A stretch of DNA of 38,259 nt, from the IMG/VR virus record IMGVR_UViG_3300044678_003046, positions 1-38,259 of that record, one strand, 5' to 3'. This document shows positions 32,543-38,259 of the stretch, piece after piece (within the stretch, counting starts at the first letter, position 1; every line of letters starts with the position of its first letter). The DNA is from a virus. Position numbers and translations under genes: made by a program. Under the pieces are notes generated by a model, which saw nothing but the letters and a program-made list of their open reading frames with translations, made no database searches and was not told the DNA's origin.

Positions 32543-33739
32543 TCAGCCCCAAATTGAATACTTATTAGCAAACCCAGCTGCGCTTCCCACTCTTGTCAGC
32601 GCGCCTGTACCAAATGACGCAGTCCAAGACGTGCCGGGTTCAGCCGAGCCAACGCGCCAAGCTCCTGTCCATCCTCCGCCAGTGGGTATGTTAACAAACT
32701 GATTCGCTTGAAACACAGCGTCTGTAAGCTCTGCTACTTGCTCGTAGGGTAGTGCGCGCGTAGCATAGCCCATGCCGTTGAACCAGCCTTCGTTAGCTCC
32801 GTCCGCGCCCGCAATTACTCCTGCCGCGCTGGTACCCAGGCACAAGCTTCCTCCTACAGCGACTGATGAGCCGAACACAGCGCCTTCGTATACTGGAGTT
32901 CCGTTAATATAGAACCTAGTAGTGATGTCTCCCGCCGAGTGATTCCAAGTAAGGACCATGAGTGTCCATTTGCCGACCATGGAGCGATCTAGCCACATTG
33001 CTTGCCTACGGTTTCCTGTGTCCGTGATAAGCTCGAATCCTCTAGCGATAGGATTAAACGCGTTTTCAGTGTAAAAACACACACCACCACCAGCTGCTGC
33101 AGTATTGTTCCTAGTTCCACAAAAGTAGCGGTTGTCATATTGTTCCGCTCCCAGGGTTGGGTTACATAAAAGTGCGAGTGTGCCGCTAGGAATGGCTAGA
33201 GGGTCGGATCCAAGGGTCCAGTATCTAGAGTCGTCTAGATAAGTAGCAGGTGCAAGACCACCAATAGAAGGTATCGTGTTAACTGCTGCGCCGCCGCCCC
33301 CTGCTCCGTTAGTTGCGAGAATGAACCAATCGTTACCATCAGGAGCAAGCAGCACTGATTGCAGTGGGGACGACAAAGTTAGTATGCTAGCACCTTCAAT
33401 CGTGTCTGACCCTGTGGCTAGTATGCGTACAAGGTTGCTTGATACATCAGCCTTTTTTACGTAGAATATCTTAGAGGTACCGTAGGTTATGTCTATTAGG
33501 GAAGAAGCTACTGGTAATGTAATGTTTACGTTGCCTCCAGTCGCGTCCGCGATTATCAAACTATTAGAGCTGCTAGCTACGTAACTTGTGGTAACTTCAA
33601 CAATGTCCACAGCAGGGGCAAAGCCCCGGTACACGCTTTCTAGCAAGTAAGTAAGATTGCCGGTGGCTTTACCCAAGTTATGAGTAATGTCACCTTGTAT
33701 CAACTTACGAAGTTCTTCAAACAACTCAGATGTTGTCAC
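32543..33739 (-). CDS. tail fibre-like protein with lectin domain
   Basis: 398 residues from GTG 33739, with GAGG 6 bases upstream on the minus strand. The N-terminal half is coil and beta ('ADATGGNVNITLPVASSL', 'GTSKIFYVKKADVSSNLVRI') as in phage fibres. Residues about 175-335 look like a concanavalin/LamG domain ('GKWTLMVLTWNHSAG', 'FYINGTPVYEGAVF'). Such domains bind sugars or surface proteins. It is the only other gene on the minus strand and has its own promoter, so it may be timed apart from the + strand genes and may mediate host binding. Confidence 0.6.
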   Translation of the reverse strand: MTTSELFEELRKLIQGDITHNLGKATGNLTYLLESVYRGFAPAVDIVEVTTSYVASSSNSLIIADATGGNVNITLPVASSLIDITYGTSKIFYVKKADVSSNLVRILATGSDTIEGASILTLSSPLQSVLLAPDGNDWFILATNGAGGGGAAVNTIPSIGGLAPATYLDDSRYWTLGSDPLAIPSGTLALLCNPTLGAEQYDNRYFCGTRNNTAAAGGGVCFYTENAFNPIARGFELITDTGNRRQAMWLDRSMVGKWTLMVLTWNHSAGDITTRFYINGTPVYEGAVFGSSVAVGGSLCLGTSAAGVIAGADGANEGWFNGMGYATRALPYEQVAELTDAVFQANQFVNIPTGGGWTGAWRVGSAEPGTSWTASFGTGALTRVGSAAGFANKYSIWG

Positions 33740-33800
33740 GCGCTACCTCGTAGCTGAACTTGTAATACCGCAGCATTTACATTGTCAGCTGGTAATAGGT

Positions 33801-33829
33801 AATGTAACTTACTCACGCTTATTTGTCAA
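33801..33829 (-). promoter_or_regulatory. sigma70-type promoter for the fibre-like gene
   Basis: Read on the minus strand, TTGACA (33829-33824), a 17-base spacer and TACATT (33806-33801) make a strong consensus promoter, with a start near 33794 and a 54-base leader to the GTG at 33739. Spacing and -35 match the consensus exactly, and the -10 matches at four of six positions. Confidence 0.65.
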
Positions 33830-33877
33830 CGTAGGCATACGTCCTTGTGGTCTACACAAAAACTGCTAAGAAATGGA

Positions 33878-34687
33878 ATGACGATGCACAGGACTAGGAT
33901 AATTGGCGTATCTGGACAACTAGGGTCAGGCAAAGACACTGTGGCTGAGCATTTGATCCACGAACACGGCTTCGCTAGGATGGCACTGGCGGACCCAATA
34001 AAACGTTTTGGCTATCATGTCTTTCTTTTCACAGAGCAGCAACTCTGGGGTGCTTCGCAGTATCGCAACTTTGAGGATCCCAGATACCGGGAAGGAAGTA
34101 AGGCGTGGGGCGCAGCTGAGGGCCGCGTAGTTCTTCTTGGTCTAGACTTTTGTAGGTCTTTGCTTGGTACGGACGAAGTAGAAGATGCGTACAAAGCCTT
34201 AATTCACTGGTTCTTTTGGCTGCGAACTGAGCATCCTAATTTGTCTCCAAGAGTGATGCTGCAGGCGCTAGGCACAGAGTGGGGACGAGAAGCGGTCCAT
34301 GAAGACATATGGATAAACGCGCTGATTGCACAAGCCAGAACACTTCTACACGAGGATGGAAATACTAAGGAATGGGAGTACGACCCGCTAAAAGGCTTGA
34401 CACGACAAGACAAGCTACGAAAAGCAGCACGAGGAGTCGTAGTTTCGGATGTTAGGTTCTCAAACGAACTTGCCGCTATTCGCGCTGAGGGGGGAAGTAT
34501 TATTCGTGTAGTTAGACCTGCGACGGATTCTCAAGCACAAGAAACTGGTATCGCAGGTCATGCATCAGAAGCACAGGAATTTACTATGGACAAGTTTGAT
34601 TTCTTGGTGCAGAACGAACATTCGCTGAAAGAGTTGTACCAAGGTGTGGACACCTTCATGTCAATATTTGATGTTACCCATCATTGA
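33878..34687 (+). CDS. deoxynucleoside monophosphate kinase
   Basis: 269 residues. ATG 33878 is used; ATG 33884 is close by. The P-loop is 'GVSGQLGSGKDTVAEHL' (about 10-26). A 'VVVSDVRFSNELAAIRAEG' segment and 'IRVVRP' follow as in phage dNMP kinases (T4 gp1 family). It phosphorylates dNMPs for DNA synthesis, next to ThyX, which makes dTMP. The upstream 138-base gap also holds the minus promoter. It ends next to the ThyX start. Confidence 0.85.
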   Translation: MTMHRTRIIGVSGQLGSGKDTVAEHLIHEHGFARMALADPIKRFGYHVFLFTEQQLWGASQYRNFEDPRYREGSKAWGAAEGRVVLLGLDFCRSLLGTDEVEDAYKALIHWFFWLRTEHPNLSPRVMLQALGTEWGREAVHEDIWINALIAQARTLLHEDGNTKEWEYDPLKGLTRQDKLRKAARGVVVSDVRFSNELAAIRAEGGSIIRVVRPATDSQAQETGIAGHASEAQEFTMDKFDFLVQNEHSLKELYQGVDTFMSIFDVTHH

Positions 34688-34695
34688 GGCACAAA

Positions 34696-35556
34696 ATGTA
34701 TAGTGCAGAAGTAATCTGTGATTCCATTGCTCCTGGAAATGTAAGATTAACTACCATGGTAGTTACTTTTCCAAGAATTGTGTTGGCAGAGCAAAATACT
34801 CACCGAGTATTCAGCAGGAATACAGCATCCAGTAGAGCTATTCCGGTAGAAACGAGGTGCGCCGCCATCGAACAAAATCCCTTCGTGCCTGAAGCTTTTG
34901 GTAAAAACCAAAAGGGAATGCAGGCGGACACCTTCTTAGCCGAGGAAGAGAACAAAGCCGCTGAGGCAATTTGGCGTGAGGCGCTTGCTGATTCTTTGCG
35001 CCATGCCAGAGCGCTGGCAAAGCTGGGTGTGCACAAGCAGTACGCTAACAGGCTTACTGAGCCTTTCTCGTGGGTAACGCAGATTGTTACTGCCACGGAG
35101 TGGGACAACTATATGAACTTACGCTGCCACAAAGCAGCGCAACCGGAAATAAAGAAGGCAGCAGAGCTTATGCGAGACGCTCTAATAGCTTCTGAGCCGA
35201 AGCAACTGTGTCGCGTAGGAGAATACCACTTGCCGTTAGTGTCTGAAGAAGACAAGGAAGCAGTTGGTGGCCATCACGAAGCTACAGGCTTGCTACTGAA
35301 GCTGTCGGTAGCTAGGTGCGCCGCAGTCTCGTACGAGAAACACAATGTGAAGAAGTCTATAGCAGATGAAGTTAGCCGACATGACATGCTATTGAGCATG
35401 GGACACATGTCGCCATTTGAGCACCAGGCTAGGGTTGCTTCTTTGGACGAGATGGCCTACAACACGTTCTCAGGTAACTTCAGAGCGCCGTGGATTCAGT
35501 ACAGAAAAACCCTACCGAATGAAGATTGTTTCATAGACAAGGAAAACCATGGATGA
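34696..35556 (+). CDS. thyX: FAD-dependent thymidylate synthase ThyX
   Basis: 286 residues. ATG 34696 has GAGG 6 bases upstream. The ThyX motif is 'THRVFSRNTASSRAIP' at 35-50, and 'GHMSPFEHQA' lies near residue 238. ThyX methylates dUMP to dTMP using FAD and tetrahydrofolate without the DHFR step of ThyA. The size is somewhat above the usual 220-260. It sits between the dNMP kinase gene and a small hypothetical gene and supports thymidine supply for phage DNA. Confidence 0.93.
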   Translation: MYSAEVICDSIAPGNVRLTTMVVTFPRIVLAEQNTHRVFSRNTASSRAIPVETRCAAIEQNPFVPEAFGKNQKGMQADTFLAEEENKAAEAIWREALADSLRHARALAKLGVHKQYANRLTEPFSWVTQIVTATEWDNYMNLRCHKAAQPEIKKAAELMRDALIASEPKQLCRVGEYHLPLVSEEDKEAVGGHHEATGLLLKLSVARCAAVSYEKHNVKKSIADEVSRHDMLLSMGHMSPFEHQARVASLDEMAYNTFSGNFRAPWIQYRKTLPNEDCFIDKENHG

Positions 35557-35893
35557 TAAACAGACAGGGGCCGGTGGACTTACAAAGCAGGAAGAGACAA
35601 CACTTCTTGCGTATGGCACCATATTTAACCAGCTACTACTGTCGGATAAATTCCGCATGTTTATGGATACCTACTACACGGTACAGCGTATAGTAGACGA
35701 AGAACAAAAAGAAATTACTTTGCAAGTAATTGAGAATCCGCCTGAGGTTGTGGTTAAGAAGATTGCAGAGTTCGCAGGTGAAGCTGCAAAAGAAGAGGCT
35801 AGTAAGATTCAGCTGGTCGAAGGAGGTACTATGGGTAAGAAGGTACTAGACCAGGCTATAGCTAGTGCGAAGAAGGCAAAGCAGCTTCGGTAA
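35549..35893 (+). CDS. hypothetical helical protein
   Basis: 114 residues, start ATG 35549 overlapping ThyX by 8 bases after AAGGAAAA. Helical, with 'YGTIFNQLLLSDKFRMFMD' and 'EFAGEAAKEEASKIQLVEGG', and a basic C-terminus. No family recognised. Confidence 0.45.
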   Translation: MDDKQTGAGGLTKQEETTLLAYGTIFNQLLLSDKFRMFMDTYYTVQRIVDEEQKEITLQVIENPPEVVVKKIAEFAGEAAKEEASKIQLVEGGTMGKKVLDQAIASAKKAKQLR

Positions 35894-35899
35894 GCTGGC

Positions 35900-35927
35900 T
35901 TGCAGGGAACAAGTTCAGTGCTATAGA
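35900..35927 (+). promoter_or_regulatory. weak candidate promoter before the HNH gene
   Basis: An extended -10 of the form TGC-TATAGA (35919-35927) with TTGCAG 16 bases upstream lies just before the HNH endonuclease gene. The -35 matches at only three bases. A free-standing homing endonuclease may carry its own promoter, but this site is a suggestion. Confidence 0.25.
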
Positions 35928-35937
35928 TATTTCTACC

Positions 35938-36567
35938 ATGTCTGGGATAGAAATAGGAAAGAAGTATGGAGCTTGGACAGTTATAGGACCTGAAGCTCAT
36001 GGTAAGGTCGTATGCCAGTGCGCTTGTGGGCGAACAGAGCACCCTGTAAGAAAGTACGACCTACTAAATTCAAAATCTCTGATGTGCAAAAGATGCTCCG
36101 TAGGGTTGTCCAAAACAACTCACGGAGCATCGCCTTATGGAAAAGCAAGTCCTGAGTACGTTACTTGGGTGCATATGATTCAGCGCTGCCACAACCCTAC
36201 TAACAAGGACTACAAAAACTATGGTGGACGCGGAATCACTGTGTGCGACATGTGGAGAGACAGCTTCGAAGCTTTTTTGTTCATGGTAGGAAAGCGCCCA
36301 AACATCAAGGACACCATAGAACGCATAGACACTAATAAAGGGTATGAACCAGGTAATGTGCGTTGGGCTTCTCGTGCCGAGCAGAATGTGAACACGAGGA
36401 GCAATGTAAAGCTAACCATAGACGGGGAAACCAAAACTGTGTCCGAATGGTCTAGGGATGAGCGATGTGTAGTTTCTATGTTCAACATCTACAAACGGCT
36501 TGAGCGTGGATGGAACGCGAAGGACGCAGTTTTTCTGCCTTCTAGAGCTAAGTCAGAAAGTAAATGA
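35938..36567 (+). CDS. HNH-type homing endonuclease
   Basis: 209 residues. It has paired zinc sites ('CQCACG', 'CKRC') and the catalytic region with 'YKNYGGRGITVCDMW', 'TIERIDTNKGYEPGNVRWA' and 'EQNVNTRSN', typical of phage HNH endonucleases with an AP2/NUMOD-like end. Such genes cut DNA at specific sites and spread by homing. It lies between a small gene and the WGR gene with no strong ribosome site, as if inserted there. Confidence 0.82.
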   Translation: MSGIEIGKKYGAWTVIGPEAHGKVVCQCACGRTEHPVRKYDLLNSKSLMCKRCSVGLSKTTHGASPYGKASPEYVTWVHMIQRCHNPTNKDYKNYGGRGITVCDMWRDSFEAFLFMVGKRPNIKDTIERIDTNKGYEPGNVRWASRAEQNVNTRSNVKLTIDGETKTVSEWSRDERCVVSMFNIYKRLERGWNAKDAVFLPSRAKSESK

Positions 36568-36568
36568 T

Positions 36569-36907
36569 ATGCTGGATGTCCTGGATACGAAGCACTTAGA
36601 GTGCACTAACGAAGGGCACAACAAGTTCTGGAAAGCTGTGCTAGGTAGAGAAACCACTGCACCCGTCATTGACGGGTCGAAACCTTGGGTAGTGTCGGTA
36701 ACCTGGGGTAAGATAGGCACGCAAGGAGAAAACAAGGTTGTAAAGAGGTTTACAACCTTGAGCGCCGCGCACTCTTACTTGCGTGGCAGGGTTAAAGACA
36801 AGCTCCAAAAAGGCTATGTATACATACACAAGAAAGAGCCATCAACGGCTACAGAGAAGCCCTCGGTAACGTACGCGGAGAACACATATGAGTGGGACAT
36901 CCTCTAA
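36569..36907 (+). CDS. WGR-domain protein ending in EWDIL
   Basis: 112 residues, ATG 36569 just after the HNH stop. Residues about 38-85 form a WGR domain: 'WVVSVTWGKIGTQGENKVV' and 'FTTLSAAHSYLRGRVKDKLQ'. WGR domains are thought to bind nucleic acid, as in PARPs and the bacterial MolR group. The last five residues, EWDIL, match those of the protein at 14356-14799, so both may bind the same partner by their tail. It overlaps the nuclease gene by 20 bases. Confidence 0.8.
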   Translation: MLDVLDTKHLECTNEGHNKFWKAVLGRETTAPVIDGSKPWVVSVTWGKIGTQGENKVVKRFTTLSAAHSYLRGRVKDKLQKGYVYIHKKEPSTATEKPSVTYAENTYEWDIL

Positions 36908-37403
36908 GCGACTGAACAGCAGGCGGAAGGGACAGTCTGCTGAACGTAGACTCGTGAAATTGTTTGAAGTCTGGTGGGATGCGAAGTTCTTTCGTACGCC
37001 AGGCTCTGGTGCGTTCGCTACCCGTGGTTTTGCTGGCGTAGACACTAGTTCAATGGCAGGTGACATTGTTACCCCCGACCAAACTTTTCCGTTCTGTGTA
37101 GAGAGCAAAAAAGTTGAGGGGTGGACACTTGAACAGATGCTCACCTCAGACAAAACACACATGCATAAGTGGTGGGATCAGGCAGTAGAAGAAACACCAC
37201 AAGGAAAAATACCTTTGTTGGTGTTCACAAAGAATCACGCACCGCTGTATGCGATGATGCGAGTAGAGGATATGTCCGGTGCACTGGATCTCGTAACATA
37301 CAAAAATGGTTTTCAGTGCATGCTGCGAGAGCAGCATGTGCGTGTCTTTGCTCTCTCTTATCTACTAACGTCTCCAAAAACGAGTTGGATTTATGCCCGG
37401 TAA
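36888..37403 (+). CDS. Hjc-like PD-(D/E)xK nuclease
   Basis: 171 residues. The N-terminus 'RRKGQSAERRLVKLFEVWW' with Glu19 starts the fold. The catalytic set is D59 ('AGDIV') and E72-S-K74 ('VESKK'), in the order E...D...ExK of archaeal/phage Holliday junction resolvases of the Hjc type. It probably resolves recombination junctions in branched phage DNA. Its C-terminal part ('LLVFTKNHAPLYAMMRVEDM') has no key motif. It overlaps the WGR gene by 20 bases and a 34-residue zinc gene by 11. Confidence 0.72.
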   Translation: MSGTSSKRLNSRRKGQSAERRLVKLFEVWWDAKFFRTPGSGAFATRGFAGVDTSSMAGDIVTPDQTFPFCVESKKVEGWTLEQMLTSDKTHMHKWWDQAVEETPQGKIPLLVFTKNHAPLYAMMRVEDMSGALDLVTYKNGFQCMLREQHVRVFALSYLLTSPKTSWIYAR

Positions 37404-37497
37404 TACTAAGTCTGCGCCCATAGTACTTCCTAAGTGCACTAAGTGCGGTAAGATACCTCTACACTGTGCTTGTCCAGAGACTGAGCTGAAGAAGTAG
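37393..37497 (+). CDS. tiny zinc-knuckle protein (34 residues)
   Basis: An ATG at 37393 overlaps the nuclease stop and opens a 34-codon frame. The peptide has 'KCTKCGK' and 'CACPE', a likely zinc site. It ends 7 bases before the last gene. The overlap and the metal pattern support a real gene, and similar small zinc proteins are common in phages. Confidence 0.55.
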   Translation: MPGNTKSAPIVLPKCTKCGKIPLHCACPETELKK

Positions 37498-37504
37498 GAT
37501 ATAC

Positions 37505-38259
37505 GTGCGAAGAGTTCAATTTGTGGTTGCAGGATCTCACCCTCTACTTTTGTCCGTACGTGACCATCTAATCATGTCCGGATACGAGCTAGTCCAGAGG
37601 GTAGACCCCGATCGTCCTGTGTTTGTGGTGTTTGGTGCAGAGGTGTACGACATATGCGACGCTCACAGACTCCATGGCGCGCTAGCCACTCTTCCTCTCG
37701 CAGCTCCCGTACTTCTTCTATCCTCTTCTAGCGTGTACGGAGATAGAGAGTTTGATTTGGGTTTGCGCGCTCCTGTCGCTTCAGATGAAGCACACGGCCA
37801 TGTCATAACTTCACCGCTAGACCCAGGAGCCATCAGGCCTTTGACTGCTCTTACATTTGAGCACATATTTGTGCAACGAGAACAAGGAAAAACTGTAATA
37901 CTACGCCCGTTTAACGTCTATGGACCTACTGTACTTCATGGTGTGGTAAACAAGTTTGTGCTTGCAGCTAAGGCCGGGTCACCCTTGCCTGTGCACACCC
38001 CCGGAAGACAGCTTCGTACGTTCCTGTTCATTGAAGATTTTCTAGCTGCTGTAGACGCTTGTGTTTCCAAACTGTTGCGAGGAGGCAGAGGCATCTTTAA
38101 CGTAGGCTCGGACGAGCAGGTAGACCTTTTGTCCCTAGCAAAGAGCACTTGTCATGCTTTTGCTATTACTCCCAATATTGAATTTGTTGAAACAGACGAG
38201 CGTCATGTGTGGTGGAAGCTACCGTCACTAGATAGACTACGTGCTGTAGGCAGGTGGAA
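37505..38259 (+). CDS. epimerase-like SDR protein, catalytic residues missing, 3' partial
   Basis: GTG 37505 after AGGA (spacing 5); the frame is open to the window end with 251 codons. Hallmarks of NAD-dependent epimerase/dehydratases are present: 'SSSSVYGD', 'LRPFNVYGP' and 'RTFLFIEDFLAAVDAC'. But the Rossmann glycines are reduced ('VAGSHPLLL', where GxxGxxG would be) and the catalytic Tyr-x3-Lys is replaced, with Arg and Ala at the matching places in 'IRPLTALTFEH'. It may be a pseudoenzyme or bind nucleotide sugars without catalysis. The 3' end is not in the window. Confidence 0.75.
   Translation, partial: MRRVQFVVAGSHPLLLSVRDHLIMSGYELVQRVDPDRPVFVVFGAEVYDICDAHRLHGALATLPLAAPVLLLSSSSVYGDREFDLGLRAPVASDEAHGHVITSPLDPGAIRPLTALTFEHIFVQREQGKTVILRPFNVYGPTVLHGVVNKFVLAAKAGSPLPVHTPGRQLRTFLFIEDFLAAVDACVSKLLRGGRGIFNVGSDEQVDLLSLAKSTCHAFAITPNIEFVETDERHVWWKLPSLDRLRAVGRW

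Noticed and set aside
1-38259. tRNA genes
   Set aside because: Gaps between genes are short and none could be folded into a cloverleaf by eye; a tRNA search program would settle it.

Overview
The window is a piece of a tailed double-stranded DNA phage genome (Caudoviricetes). It is almost fully coding. Nearly all genes lie on the + strand, with stop/start overlaps of the ATGA or GTGA type and purine-rich ribosome sites. It contains a tail/lysis block followed by a long T4-like replication and recombination block. About 47-48 % GC is typical in the few lines I counted by hand. The host is not stated. A phage-encoded lipoprotein with MopE-type metal-binding motifs and a VWA domain resembles surface proteins common in Myxococcota and related former Deltaproteobacteria, and a GC-rich two-gene insert fits a high-GC donor, so a host of that kind is a weak inference.

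Layout. 1-6.5 kb: end of a beta-helix tail protein, membrane and virion-like proteins, a spanin-like pair and a TIM-barrel glycosidase-like protein (tail and lysis). 6.5-14.8 kb: a UvsW-type helicase split by two inteins, a J-domain protein, a possible helicase loader, a DnaB/gp41 helicase and a DNA primase. 14.8-19.3 kb: a MoxR/CobS-type AAA+ ATPase and a CobT-like VWA protein, separated by a reverse-strand metzincin lipoprotein gene, then two tandem paralogous genes built on a GGTNAC hexanucleotide array. 19.3-26.4 kb: MazG-like enzyme, zinc proteins, family A DNA polymerase, UvsY-like candidate, gp32-like single-strand binding protein and a bacterial-type RecA. 26.46-27.14 kb: a GC-rich insert with an Imm-type superinfection immunity protein. 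27.5-31.3 kb: SbcD/SbcC (gp47/gp46) and small genes. 31.3-33.7 kb: the MopE/VWA lipoprotein, facing a reverse-strand lectin-like fibre gene that has its own promoter. 33.9-38.3 kb: dNMP kinase, ThyX, HNH endonuclease, WGR protein, Hjc-like nuclease and the start of a degenerate epimerase-like protein.

How the parts fit. Primase, helicase, candidate loader, polymerase and SSB form a replisome. RecA, UvsY-like, UvsW, gp46/47 and the Hjc-like nuclease form a recombination-dependent replication and repair set. MazG, dNMP kinase and ThyX supply nucleotides. Imm and the two lipoproteins probably act at the host envelope. The most unusual element is the duplicated gene pair with GGTNAC arrays at 18.4-19.3 kb: one base in six varies freely while the other five are nearly fixed, so selection or copying seems to act on the DNA as well as on the peptide. 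No tRNA genes and no CRISPR arrays were seen, and no stretch above 300 bases lacks a gene.
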